Source: Metellina segmentata (lineage: Eukaryota; Arthropoda; Arachnida; Araneae; Tetragnathidae). Taken from it: a stretch of DNA of 64,000 nucleotides. Shown here piece by piece: positions 1-13,000 of the stretch. The DNA lies in NCBI GenBank assembly GCA_947359465.1, contig OX375879.1, positions 90,743,578 through 90,807,577 on the forward strand, read 5' to 3'. How positions within the stretch are numbered: position 1 is the first letter of the stretch; the number at the start of each line of letters is the position of its first letter. The translations under genes were made by a program, and so were the position numbers. The notes under the pieces were generated by a model. That model was not told where the DNA came from and made no database searches. It worked only from the letters and a program-made list of their open reading frames with translations.

Positions 1-920
1 TTGGGGTATTAAAATAGTGAATTTTGAAAGCTAACTTAAAATTAATTTTCTACGTTAATTTTTTAGCAACATTATTTTTGTTAGTTAATGAACAATAATT
101 TTTTAAATATATTTAAGCTATAAAACGTAATGCACTAAAAGATGATCCAAAAATAACATGTGTAGAGAAACTTATTGCGAGAATTGCAACTGCATTAAAT
201 ATTGAACACAACATTTGGTAGTCCAACATTTTAAACCACGAAGAAGGTAGTGTGATAATTTGATTAAAATTGCAAGAATTTGAATTCTATAATACTTATC
301 ATTCAGTTTAAAGAAGAAATATGACACAGTTTTACCAACTGCAAATTAATTATCATGAGTTTAATAATTCAATGTTTATTGATGTTAGCACTCTGTATAT
401 TTAAAAAACCAGTTTTGATTTATAAATATATAGTATTCCTATATTTATATATTAAATTCTTTTTCATGAAACAAGAAATTCTGCATTATGAGTGACTTCA
501 TACCGAAAGAATGTTTTTTCGTTTTAACAAAAACACTAGTAATTATCCACAAGATTAAATCACACAATACTTAATTAAAAACAATTAAAAATACAAATAA
601 TTTTTGGTATTTTAAACTTACCAAAAATGATCTTCACAGCAATGCAAGCAAGAAGTAGAACACAGCTTTTTGTTTTTTCTTTTAATCTCTTTTCATAACG
701 CCGCACCATCTTCTACGAACTTATTCATATTTTGGTACAACAAAAAATACTTTTTTGGTGTTTTAATCGTTGAATTATGACACAAACGGAACAATACAAT
801 ATTTGTAATTCTTCTTTTTAACTATTTTCGAACCTTCCATTGCTGAATTAATCAAAAATCTGTAAATATAAGACTACTAAAAAGATACCCATAGAGATAA
901 CACAATTCAAGGAACGCTTG
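1..920. other. AT-rich stretch without recognised features
   Basis: No open frame of note, no repeat structure and no splice-bounded coding segment was recognised here. Confidence 0.6.
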
Positions 921-1097
921 ATGGGAAAATCATGTACTATGACGTCACAGGCAAAAATAGTCAGCGACTGCAGTTTTTCGTTAAAAGTGACGTCAGAGCA
1001 ATTTGAACAAGGCCAACTAGAAAGACAGGCCCCGAAACCAAAATATCACGTGATCAACTTAGTCGAAGTCTTGGACTACGAGATGAGTAAACATAAG
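921..1097 (+). CDS. Candidate coding first exon, unknown product
   Basis: An ATG at 921 opens 59 codons that run to a good splice donor (AAG|GTATGT, GT at 1098-1099), ending in phase 0. The frame overlaps two perfect CRE palindromes, so it could equally be promoter sequence. It also overlaps the left arm of the inverted repeat described separately, so it may belong to a mobile element. The peptide is basic and hydrophilic, with no signal peptide, membrane segment or domain I recognise. No downstream partner exon was found. Treat it as a weak exon candidate. Confidence 0.15.
940..1052. promoter_or_regulatory. Cluster of two CRE palindromes and an E-box
   Basis: TGACGTCA occurs exactly at 940-947 and again at 988-995, and CACGTG occurs at 1047-1052. 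Full CRE palindromes bind CREB/ATF-type bZIP factors and CACGTG binds bHLH factors in animals. Two within 50 bases of AT-rich DNA are unlikely by chance, but promoter activity is inferred only. Confidence 0.35.
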
Positions 1098-3260
1098 GTA
1101 TGTAATATATGCTAAGTTACAACTTTTGGACGATTTATTGCCAAATGTGGTTTTTGTTGTTTTAGTCAATTTTACTGATTTTCTGGCAACCCTAAGGTTT
1201 TTTGTGACGATATTACAACACCTGCTTCGTAGAACGAACGGAGTAATTTTATTTGGAATTGTTGTACCTCTATTTTTCTCCCAGATTTCTTGATATTTGT
1301 TCCTTGTGTTGGAAATTTTGGACTGTGAAATTTTTCTCACTGGATTGATTTTTATTTTGAAATTGGAGATTGTAAGTTAAAATATTATTTTTTTGTTTTG
1401 CTTATTGATTTAATTTATTTTTTTTAAATCTTGGAATGTGCAGTTTATATGAAACGCTATTTTTCTTCATGGATGAAATTTGATTTTTGAAATTGCAGAT
1501 TGCAAGTTACGATTTTTTCCCCTTTTGTTGCTCACTTCTCTTTAATTGATTTGCTATGGCAGCGGATTCAGTTTTCGCGCTTTTCATCCAGTTTTAAGGC
1601 TTAACCCTATTCAGAAAGAATTCTACAATGCTTCGTTCGTTGGACTGCGTTTGCAAGTAGCGTTTAAAAAAGTAAAGTAAAATATCAGGATATATAAGGA
1701 TATATCAATAAGAATAATTTAAAAAAAAGGAAAAAAACCTTCTTAATACAATAGAACAAATTTCACTTCAAAGTCTTCTAATTTTTTGTGTGATATTTAC
1801 GTCAAACATGTCCGTTGTTGCACGGTTTCATCAATTAGGTCAAGGTTTAACTCCTTAATTTTTAAAAATTGTCGGAAAGATGTAAAAAAGTGAGAAACAA
1901 AAAAAACGCCTTTTAGAAAAACGTCCGGATTTCGGACGTTCAGCTTGGATTTGCTTAACTTGGCTGCCATCTTGATTTGGCGCAAAAAATTAATTTGGCG
2001 ACTACCACAGCGGTTACTAGATCTCCACCAGTTGCACTTACAGTTCTAACTATAGCTAGGAATGTAATACTTTAATTCATTGATACGGTTTCCTTTTCAA
2101 ATTGCGTTAATGGTCATTAAAGATTTTAGTATTAAAGTCATCTATTCACATACAGCAATTAGTGCACATTAGTCATGAAAAAATACCCAAAATTAATTTA
2201 CAATTCTGCTTTAAAGATGTTTTGAAGAAATTGTTTTTTTAAGGAAGGTGATTATAATTACCTGTTGTACAATTTATCATCTTGTATTAACATCTGACTT
2301 TTGTTTTAATTTGATCTATGAAAAGGTAGATTATTGAACATTAGTTTCCATTTGTTCTAGTTGATTCATTGTTAGAATTCTATTTTAATTTGTGTTTATA
2401 CTTAGAATATCTGTGAGAAATGATATAATGACTGACTGCTTACTCTATGCTTTTATATTGCTATTTTAGTTGAACAAAAATATTTGACAGCGAGAGATAA
2501 ATATTGTTTTCTTTTGTATTATAAAATTACATTTTGTTATGTTATGTTTTTTCAATAGATGTGTTACATTGTATGAATAAAATTTTACTAAAATAAAGAA
2601 AAATCTGAAAATTTTTAGGTCTTCAGTTGTAATTTTCTTTAATATACTTTAGAGTAAATTACAATTAAAAATAGTAGTTTTCTTTCCCTACTAACTAAAT
2701 GTATATAAAACAGTACATTTAAGTGGAGTGTTTGTCAAATTGAGTGCGTGCTTGGTACCCGATCGTCAGAAAATATTAGAAAAAACCACTAAAAAATATT
2801 TTATATGTATATATATTTTTATGATTATTTTTAGTTATTTTTCTTACGTTTCTTTTTATAACGTCCACATTTTTTTATCAGGCATATTTTTTATATAAGG
2901 ATTGCAAAAAAATATTACCAAAAACACCACTGAGCTGTCTGAAAAGTTTGGGAAATGTTGGTATGATTTCGTGTATTTTTTCTGGATCATCAACTGAAAT
3001 AGACATTTTGTGTGAATATTATGAATATTTTTTTGAGAAAGGCGCAAATAACATGAGTTTTAAAAAACAAAAATGCCACAGATCGGGTATGATCCACGCA
3101 ACGACGATATGCAATTGATTCAACGAGCGGAGATCGGCAGAAGTTCGACTAAGATGGTCACTTGACTTTCTTTCTCGCCGTTAGTTTCGGGGCCTGTCTT
3201 TTTAGTCGGCCTTGAATTTGAAAAGCGTTTTTTTTAATGTCGTCAGATTGCAGTTTAAGG
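960..3260. repeat. Long-range inverted repeat (~100 bp arms) spanning 2.3 kb
   Basis: The segment around 963-1075 reappears inverted around 3135-3260. The core AAGACAGGCCCCGAAAC at about 1021-1038 matches the complement of about 3183-3202. Flanking matches include CAAGGCC, a TGACG-type motif and a CTTAGTCGAA block. The interior (1117-1995) has a second same-orientation copy at 24285-24800. Together this suggests a multi-kilobase non-autonomous DNA element or a composite of related copies. No coding capacity and no target duplication were identified. Confidence 0.45.
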
Positions 3261-5594
3261 GGCATTTTTCTTCGTAGTTTTTCGTGCTCTTTCATTTTAA
3301 AATGAATTTGAAAATCATGCATATTGTCCATTTGGTAAAATACGTTTGTTTTGTGTAAAATACCATGAATATATTTTGTCAAACGATGTTTTTTCAAGAG
3401 TAAAAATTCTACTTAATATTTGATCAGGCGTTAATTATAAAAATCTGACATGTTTTACAAACGATTTTTATTGATGTTTTACTTTAAGTATTTATCTTTA
3501 TTGATATTATTTTGCAATGGTGGCAGCAAAAAGGAGGTAGAAGCAAGAAATCTATAGCTGTTCCAAAAAATATTATAACGAAAAGATTATTTGATTTATT
3601 AATGTGCGATATACTAATAATGTTTGTGAGGATTATGGAATATTTATCCTAAAAAATTCATTCTGAAAAGTAAAAACCGCATAAAATCCTTAGGAATTTA
3701 GAACCAACGAACAAAAGTTTAAAGTTGAAATATATATATCTTCTGACCTCTGTAATTTCTTTGTTTCGTTTATAAAGCAGTAATTTTAGAGTAACTTGTA
3801 AAACATCGCTGTTATTAAATAACCACTATATAAAAATTCTCGATTAATAACTAATAAATTATTTTTCTTTCGTGCATACATCAAAACGTATCACATTTTT
3901 ACGAATAATATGGAGGTCTTTTACGTTTCTCTTTTTTAACACTGTTTTACTTCCAATTTATTCTATTGTTCATTTTTTTTATTCTGTGACTTATCAAGGC
4001 GTGCTTTGTGTTAACCAGTCCCGTTAGAAGGCAAAGTATTGTTATGCTAATCTTTTTATTCATCTATTTCTTTTATTTTAGGAACATTGTTCTTGCTTTT
4101 CTGTTGAAGTTCAGTCTTTCCGATTCTGAGCACGTTTCTACGTAAAAATATTTTCGTGAAATTATTAACATTCAAGCTGTCAACTATTTCTAGAAATAGA
4201 ACATACAAAGCTAATTTTTATTGCTTTGAAGCTTTATATCGCATTTTGTTTCGATATCCTTAGAAATCATTTAAAAACTGACTGATTCTAGATATCCCAC
4301 ATCTACATTATTGTACCAGGTTAAATAACTAGCATATCACCTGCATCGAGATCACATGCTAGCATATTCCCTTTTGGGTCCCTAATAGTTGAGAAATTTA
4401 CAATGTTCAAATGTTCACTTGTTTATTTCCATTCCTCAGTTGCCAGTAGCACTACAAGGTATGTGGAAGCTCTTATTTAATTTTACATGGCTTGTGAAAT
4501 AGTAATTTACCGTTTGAGGTATTTCGGTGCAGGCAATTTTGGTTTCGTTCAAAAAGAACTGTTAAACATTGATTGAATAATTATTTGGCCCTAATCTGTG
4601 TTGATGAATACTTATAATTAATTATTATTACTCAATTTTTTTTCTGCAATAAATGGGAGAAACATAGTTAAGTGGCTTCTTCTGGTATTTATCGTTCATC
4701 AGATTATGGACAGTCAAAATCCCACATTAATGCTTCATTTTAAAATTTAAATTTAAGTCCCATGCATTTCACCGTTGATTTATTTTTCGCTGCAAAATTC
4801 TTGTTTACAGCAAATTAAGATTTTGTTTTGATTAAAAAACTGAGACATGCGGTTGATTGTTCAAAATTGACCTTCAAATTCAATAGTGAATGGTTAAAGA
4901 AGGAAGAGAAATACAACTCTGGGAATAATCAAAAACCTGTGAATTTATTTTGCGAAAAATAATTTCTTTACTCTCAGAATTTTATCACAAATTGAATCCG
5001 AATAGAATTACAAGCAAGCATTCAACATCACTCACATTCTTTTTTTACACAATACACGTTCAAACCCTAACGAAAAAGAATACTTTTCTAAACCGTCAAA
5101 CGATTATAGTAAAATACAGACTAAGAATCATGACATAAATAGCCAGGTTATTTATTATAGGCTATAAATATTCGCAGATAGAGTAGCATCTAATTATTTT
5201 GTAACAAATCACTTACATTAACCATGAACCCTGTTTATGAATATGGGGAACGAATCTTTTCGTTTTTTGTCCTGTTTCTTTTTTTAGTTTGTTCTATACA
5301 TACCTCTCTCTCTCTCTCTCTTTGTTAGTATAAGTCCTAAAAATACTGTATCTCTAAAACGTTAGGTACACACTTATTGAAGAGAATATTGATAGTAAAA
5401 ATAGTCTCCTAGTAATATCAATAAATAGTTGCTGCTTATGTTCAGGCACAAAAATTTATACAGCAGTCTTTAAAGAATCGAAAGGTTGATTTCATTTCGA
5501 AACGAATGACTGATATAAATACCACGGAAATAAATCACCAGATCTGAAAAAAATATTTATCATGAGACCTGCTTATCTGCGATAAAATTCGCAT
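3261..5594. other. AT-rich stretch without recognised genes
   Basis: Only short chance open frames are present. The one distinct feature is a pure CT dinucleotide run of about 20 bases at 5303-5322. Confidence 0.6.
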
Positions 5595-5850
5595 ATCCCA
5601 TCCCGGCAAGAAAAGTGACACAACTCAAAATTGCAGAATTTGTGAATCATCAACTTAAAGGATACTATAAAACTTATTGAAATAGTATACACTTCTTTTA
5701 AATTTTAGTTAAGTATTTATGATGGTAACTTATATTATATTCTATAGAATAGTAATATAACACGCTGGGGCACTTCATACATATTTTTCAATGACATAGC
5801 ATCAAAATTTTTATATTTTGACTTGTGTCACTTTCTTGCCGGGGTGTGAT
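5595..5850. mobile_element. MITE, family A copy 1 (~256 bp)
   Basis: The ends are inverted: CCCGGCAAGAAAAGTGACAC near 5602 and its complement near 5823-5842, each preceded by an ATATC-like terminus. A second full-length copy lies in the opposite orientation at 14966-15213, with the interior conserved, including a motif around TTCTATAGAATA. There is no coding capacity. The superfamily was not assigned; the flanking AT dinucleotide could be the target duplication. Confidence 0.7.
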
Positions 5851-8415
5851 ATGATGTTGAATTAATTATATTGTTTGTTGGTTTGATTCATTACTTAATT
5901 TCACAGATTTTGCAAAAAATAATTTCAAGCCGTAATCTTTCATTCGCAGTATTGTTTTTCCTACAAAATACTTTATAAATGAATCACCTGTTAGCTTGTG
6001 GCACCAAAAGAGAGCATGAACTACCTTTCTAATCTTTTGTATTGGTGGGGTGAAACACCATCACCGGGAAGGTGTAAAAGCGCTTGCAAACACTCCGGTC
6101 AAATCGAAGCTGATATCGGATGTGATATAATTAAATTTACGATTTCATGCATAGTCAGGCAGACCAGCAACATCGCAAATGCAGCTGGTGTTGAACTCAT
6201 TAATCGGATGATGAACTGATCCTCATGTATAGTCATATCGGTATTTGTTTATTTATTTTTACTTCAGTCCTAGCATTATTCTCTTATAGCAATCAGTATG
6301 TTTCTTGTTTTATTTTCATAAATTTCTGTATTTCATCCGAAAATAAATAAATAGGTTTGGCTCCATAATATAACCGTTATTGAAATATAAGAAAGTACAA
6401 CTTGTTAGTGGAACTAGACAGGGGGTAGTGTCAAGTGCTAGGGGATAGTGTTTAAGATTGCAATACAAAAAAAGGTAGATGAACTGAATGTGTGGTCTTT
6501 AAAGAAGTAAAACTGGTACAGAAGAAAATAGATAGTATATATTTATTTTATTAATAACAATAACGTAAAATTTTACTATCAATATACTTATTCATTAGCT
6601 CAGGAAGAACAAAGCAAAATTTTCAAATAATATTATCAATCAGTTGCAGTTCTGGTTTGTCGAGACATGGAACTCTTTTTACTTTTCGTAGTCTTTAAAT
6701 CCTATCAATTTCATATCTATGACTATCCAAAAAATTGAATAGAATTGAACTTTATTTAACAATGGTTTTATATGACTGTTTTGGCACAGTTAGTGCTTTT
6801 TTCAGAATTCCCCACGCATTAAGTATCCAAAAAGAACACTCGACGTATCTTCTTGGCTGACATTAATGGTTGAAATGTCTTATTTCTTTGCAATATCATG
6901 TCCTGAATAAGGCTCTAGTTGTTCAATTTGAAGGAGATCGCAAAACACGACATATTGCCATTCAGCACGCCATTTTCTGTATTCACGAGCCCGCTGTAGT
7001 CCGAAGTGCCCACTGTACTAGGTTAACGGAAGCCAAAGTAAAGGAATGCATACGACTAGTACTTTATGAAATGCATAATGTTGTGTATTTTGTAGGCAGT
7101 ATTTCGAATAAGTTCTCAACGTTGTTCCAGATCCAAGATGCCTAAAATTTAAGAACATTATTAGTTAATTGAATCTAGTAAATAAAAGAGAACACTAATG
7201 ATTGGTAGTAATCATGCAATCGTGTCATTTGTTGAATTTTTGTAATTCATCTGATTTTTTTAATATTATTTTGCACCACAACCTTTTTTTTTTATTTTAG
7301 CTGGAGTGGTAGTTTGGAGAGAGGGGTGCCAGCTCAGGTGTTGCTTCGTCATCTGATCGTGCTTCAAAATTACGTGTTGTCCTCGGATCTTTCTAGTTGG
7401 GATTTATCTCGGATCGCTGTCAATAGCCCTTTGAGTTGCACCAGTACGACGTTAATTAGAATACCTACCTACTTACACCTATTATATGTACGCAATTTAA
7501 AAAAAAATTGAGATCTGTAATAAAATGTTTTATTGTTCATACATAAATAGTATTCGCTTACATTATTGTTATGGTGACCATTTACTTCGGAGGAATGCAT
7601 AATCTCATTCATGTTCTAAAAACAAAAACAAAATCCACCAATACAAAAAACAGTGGTCATGAGCTGTATTAGTAGCCTTTGCACCGCATTGAATTGCTAA
7701 GCAATCTGTTATAAGACGTACATGGGAAAAATTACGGTTCAATATTGAAAAAAGGTAAAAGTTAAGAATCCTGCTTAGTATTTATACTAAACATACCTTC
7801 CTCTTCGAAGCCAACGTGTACATAATAAGAAACAATTCGAAAGCATGGAACTTGGAACGTATATCGTATTGCTCACATTTTTCCATGTTATAAACATATT
7901 TTCGATACAAAAAGAATTTTCATGTTATAGAATACATTCTCTATGACAGTTCTTAATTGTGAAATTTAACCGCAATCCTATCAGTATATTATCCCAAACG
8001 CTAAGAATTTAGTTTAAATAAAATATATATCCAGGAAATTTTCAAAAAATTTAAAGCTGACCTTTTGAAAACGAAACAATGGGCCGAAGAATGATTTACG
8101 ATGTGCTGTCTTCGATTGTACAGCAACTGTCACTTACAACTACGGTAAATACTGCATTAAAGTAGGAAAGAGAGGCCTTGAGTTTGTAGAAGTTAAATAT
8201 AGTATTAATATGTGGAAAAGGGTTTCGTTTTGAGATTGTAAAATTTCTTCTTTGGAAATTTTCAAAATGCCGTGTCTAAACCCGATTCCAACTATTTCCA
8301 AACTATTCATGCTTAAATAAACTAAAAATACAAACAAAACCATAAAATAAATATTTTTAAAAATTTCACAAAAGCATTCTTTTTTGACATTTGATATATT
8401 TAAATTATAGATAAA
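5851..8415. other. AT-rich region with weak exon candidates
   Basis: No gene was recognised. Open frames at 5998-6219 (+, cysteine-containing, 73 codons) and 6870-7145 (+, 91 codons, TTG start) are slightly more GC-rich than their surroundings but lack convincing splice signals. A frame at about 8078-8143 (+) ends at a possible donor. None resembles a family I know. Confidence 0.4.
7301..7511 (+). CDS. Candidate 3'-terminal exon, unknown product
   Basis: A textbook acceptor (T-rich tract ending TTTTAG, 7283-7300) is followed by about 69 open codons in phase 1. The stop is TGA at 7509-7511, and AATAAA follows 8 bases later (7519-7524). The segment is GC-richer than its neighbours. The translated peptide is serine- and leucine-rich and matches no family I recognise. 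No upstream exon in a compatible phase was identified. It could be a real terminal exon, a retrocopy remnant, or chance. Confidence 0.22.
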
Positions 8416-9067
8416 CTAGGGGGCCCGCCCCCTGCTCGCTAACGCTCGCCAACCCCCAGAGGATTGCTTCGCAGTCCTCATTGGTTCGCTGCGCGAACCT
8501 ATGCTCGCTTCGCTCGCATCAATGAAGACATGTGTCCTAGCAGAAGGAATTGTTTACAAAATATGATATTCCAAAAAAATATTTTTCTAATCTAAATTTT
8601 ATGCTGTTTTTCAGAAAAGATATTTACAGTTCCTCTGAAATCAGAATTCAAATGGAAACTTTGAGCAAATTTTGACTCGAAATGTGAGCGTTGATTTGTA
8701 ACTTGAAAACCCAGCATGTTGGTTGTGTGTACATTTACCCAGCACTCGAGCCACCCACGCTTTTTCATTGAGTTTGTTGTCGAAAGTTGTAATGCAAGCG
8801 TCTTGTCGAACTATAATAGTTTGCCCAGAAACGGACCTTTTTTTTAAATGACCCTGAAAAGATCCTCCGTTTTCTTTGATTTCTATTATTTACTGCAACA
8901 ACTCGACTAAAATTCATTTTTTTTTCAATAAAATTTCATCCGATAACGCTATAAATTCAATTGAAGCGCGAGACTTTGGGATAAACAAAGAATCGTACAA
9001 TGTTGCCAAAACGCGAAAACAAATAACGTCTTTTTTGCGTACCACGTAAGAGAATTATATATATAGA
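8416..9067 (-). mobile_element. Non-autonomous Helitron, complete (652 bp)
   Basis: Read on the minus strand, the element begins TCTATATATATAA at 9067 and ends in a hairpin (stem AGGGGGC/GCCCCCT, two-base loop) followed by CTAG at 8419-8416. It sits between host A and T, as expected for Helitrons: 5' TC, 3' hairpin then CTRR, insertion between A and T, no target duplication. The 3' terminal ~45 bases are nearly identical to the end of the large Helitron at 26408. There are no Rep or helicase sequences, so it would need a helper. Confidence 0.85.
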
Positions 9068-9950
9068 TTAACACATCTCTGAAATTTCTGGCATAAAATA
9101 AGGATCCCATTCATGAACTGCTTCGCACAGTCACTAACTATTACTAATAAATTTTTTTAATTAGCTGTTCCATATTACGTATCTTTACCTTACCTACGAG
9201 TAAAAATGAAAGAAAATTATCAACATACCACAGAAAATCAATATTATTGTCCACTAATGAAGTGACTGTATCTTGGGATGTTTCAAGCAATATGGAGCCA
9301 ATTTATTTCTTCCATAATGAATATTCAAGAGATATGACCGATGCTCTTGGCAGACGAATTTCCTTATGCCAACGAAACTAAGTGGTGGTGAGCCGTATGT
9401 AAATGTCGAGGCTATTCACCAGTCATTAGTTTTGTCGAGAAAAGGGTCCAGAAAAGGGCATTAAAGTTATTGAAGACGATTTCCAGTTAAGAGCTATTCC
9501 TTATGAAAAAATGAAAATAAATAAATATAGCAAATAAATTCTAAATAAGATTTAAAAATTCAAATTTTAATTTGTTTAAACTGAATAAAATTTTTAATCT
9601 ATATTCGATGTTATTCAATATTACTGAATATTACTGTTACGAGTTTTCATATTAGAAATCACTGAACAAGTGATAAGGCAGTGCTCACAAATGGAAAAAT
9701 TCCAAAACCATCTTCATCTTGTTGAAGAGAGTTTCACTGCCTGGCAATTTCACACTGTTCAACGAAAGATGTTTTCTGAATTACTACTGTCAGAAGTAAA
9801 ACAGACAAATCTTATAGCCGGTAAGAGTGAAAGAGTGACATTTACATCACTAAATCTTCAATTAGATTAAAATGCAATGTATTTTTATAACAGTAATGCA
9901 ATGGTATGTGGTACTTTTCCAACTCGAAATTTTAACGCTCTAAGAGTTTA
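9068..9950. other. AT-rich stretch, one weak open frame
   Basis: A + frame at 9670-9870 (66 codons, ends TAG-free at TAA) is open but has no ATG context, splice evidence or family resemblance. Nothing else was recognised. Confidence 0.45.
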
Positions 9951-10073
9951 TACGAGATATCTCGTCCATCAAGAACCGACCAATTTACGATAGTACATCC
10001 CGTTATAAAAATACTCTACAGTTTTGGATGATGACGAGATCAAGATCTTGTCAGTTTTCTTCGAGATATCTCG
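9951..10073. repeat. Cluster of three related palindromes
   Basis: ACGAGATATCTCGT is a perfect palindrome at 9952-9965. GACGAGAT-CAAG-ATCTTGTC is imperfect at 10033-10052. CGAGATATCTCG is perfect at 10062-10073. The same motif recurs at 46350-46365 and 50607-50622. The repeated use of one palindrome across 40 kb suggests a dispersed element family or protein-binding repeats. Confidence 0.6.
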
Positions 10074-10090
10074 GACATCATGATATAGAC

Positions 10091-13000
10091 AGTGTTGCTA
10101 ATGAGGAGAAACCTCGTCTAGATGACCATCAGGAGGCTATTGCCTTGCTGCATAATATAATGTTGTTTCATTAACTATTGAAAATCTCTTACCATATTTT
10201 CTTACATCTTCATGAGACAACTTTTATCTTTTATTTTCGTGACAAAACAACTCGTAATTGGATAAAATTTTACAAGATGAAGATGATCATCCACTTTTTC
10301 TGAATAATATAAATGCACTTTAGTGCAATTGTTAGTTGAATTTTTCGACTGTTGTCTAAATTTTTTATGACTGCATAATCAATAAAACTTCGAGTTATGC
10401 AGATTGAGTTCAGTAGATTCTGTTGGTTTTAAACAAAAACACCACACACACACACACACACACACCTTGAGGGGGTGGATCGTATCGTGGGTTTATCCCT
10501 ACAAAATTGTCTACAAGGGCCTTGTTTTGAAAATGAAATAACTATAGCCAAAACAATATGAATCGTTAAATTCCACAAAGATAGTTGTCTTAAATTTATA
10601 GTTCTTACACAATCTAAAGTATACATTACTCACACAAAAATGCAAAATCCATATTGATACTTAATATGAATTATACATGCTTAGAAAATAAACAAACAAT
10701 AAAATGTATCAAAGTGGTAGAAGTTAATATTTACCATACAAATACTACAACATTACAAATTGTTCGTATAGTTATTGGGTTTTTGAAACAATTTTAACCA
10801 CGAAATTCACATTCTGTAATTTTGCAAAGTTCATTGCTGACAGTTTTGCAATTTGTAAAATGACACTTATTTCTCTCTATGATATACTGTAGGATACGCA
10901 ACTAGACCAAAAACACAGAAATTTGAAATGGCAAAATAAAAACTTCATACTGTTGGTGTTCCATGGATAAAAATTTCTAATTTTCTTTTTTGATTCCAAT
11001 TCCACGAAATCAGTGATTTTAAATTTTACTGACTTTTAAATGAAAGTAATTTTTAATGAATAAAATGTTTAAAAAAAAAACTTTTTCGGATAAATTAAAC
11101 TAAACCTTCAGCCTATTTATGTGCCTTTTGTAAAATTCAGACGACGAAGAAGTTAAAATATTACTTAAAAGTTGCATTTAGGCCCAATTTGGCAAATGTG
11201 TACTACTACTCAGGTACATGAATTCTGTTCCGAATAGAATTAATTATCCCATAAATGAAATTAAAGGACGCGTTTAGACATATAATCGTAAAGTATATCG
11301 TCATGAAAACAGCAAAACTCGTAATTACACTATTCACGAATAGCTTTTACGAGTTATGCTAATTAATATGACGATATGTAAATTCAAACACAATGAAAGT
11401 TTTAGACACAGTCAAAGAAATTGTTCCAAACTGGAATTGAACCTGAACCGCCAACAGCACTCAGATTGTTAGTGCAGAAGGTAAACCCTTGAATTTGTAA
11501 AGATTTATGATTTGTTTTTAACTTTTGAATTGAATAGGAAGAAATTGTATGTTTATACAGAGAAAAAATTGTGAAAATTAGAACATGAAATAAAATGTTC
11601 AATTTTTGTTTTTGACTTTTATTTATAGAAATTTTTTTTTTTGATATCCAGAAAAAAAAGTTATGTTTTAAACTAACACAGTATTGCTACCTTGAACATG
11701 AACAGAATGCTTTAAACTCTCAATTAATTTAAAAGAAATTATATTGTTGAAATATTTTTATTTTAATATAAAATGTAAAAGATTGGAGGATTATAGAAAT
11801 AATCGTGGGTTTTAAAAATAAATCACCCCCCCCCATCATTTAATAAATATACTTACCGTTGAAACTCTAAAAGAATTTATTTCTTTTCGAGTTGTGGTAA
11901 CACCTTTCTGATCAGCCTGAATAAAAGAAAGAATATGTTAAGTATTGTGTCTTAGCATTTAGCAACATGTTTTAATTAATAATAAATAAATAATATATAT
12001 GTCAGTTAATGAACCCGACTGTCGCAAGTATAAGTAAAAAAATTGTAATTTGTGTTTCATGCTCATTTTACTTATTTAAATAAGTCATAAATTAAAAAGG
12101 TTTACAGATAATTCAAAATTTTATAAACACTATATTCACGCAAGATACAGTTTTCATAAAAAAAGAAAGCAGTATTTTTGGAGAAAGTCTTTGATGAATA
12201 TTGAAAGATTATCATTTGTCTTATGCGCTATTTTTTTAGCCCAAGTAAAATGTTCTACTAATAATACAACTATTTAAACATTTGTTTAATATTTCTGCAT
12301 ATAAAATTATACTATTTTTAAACCTTTACAAAAATTTCTAAAACAACCAAGGATAACACAAGCTACAAAATTAACAGTTTTAAGCATAGTAAGTTATGTT
12401 GTTCTTAGATAAACCTCTAAGTTATTTTCAATTAGTGTTTGATTATAGAGTTAAGCATTAGTAGTAGAGTGTTAATGAATTATAGAAACTATTATTATTT
12501 TTAGAACGGAGGTTTACTGTTACAGTATATGTTTACAGATTTCTTACTGTAGCAACCTGTAATGTGGCAATATTTACGTTGCTAAGAAACGTATACCCTC
12601 CAAAAACATACGTAAATTCAGCTCAGTTAAAATTGACCACAAAGTGAATGGAAAAAAATATTTATTTCCCACCAAACAGTAAAATATTTTCCTTGTGAGA
12701 AACAAACTACAGACTGCAGAGAAAAAGAAAATATTTGATATCTCTGTTCTGGTAGTACAATGACGCATGTGAGAACATGGATATTTGAGCGATATAATGT
12801 CACTAGACATGATTTTTGTACTTCAAATAGAATAAGAAACAAACCGTAGTAACATCCAGATCCACTTAAAAGTATTGCGAGATTGTTCAAATTTAAACTA
12901 CTTTACAATCATCCTTCAGAAGACGAACGCACAATTGTTGATTGTGACTCAGATTTTGATGAAGAAGGTTAGTGCTACAATGACGCAAGTGATGCGAAGA

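Noticed and set aside
12574..12890. Overlapping minus-strand frames of 78 and 87 codons with hydrophobic stretches
   Set aside because: Two overlapping frames of similar length in AT-rich DNA with no motif; hydrophobicity comes from the T-rich complement.
12905..12975. Acidic N-terminal-like segment suggestive of a piggyBac-type transposase
   Set aside because: Only about 20 residues are readable, with no catalytic motifs or TTAA-flanked termini.
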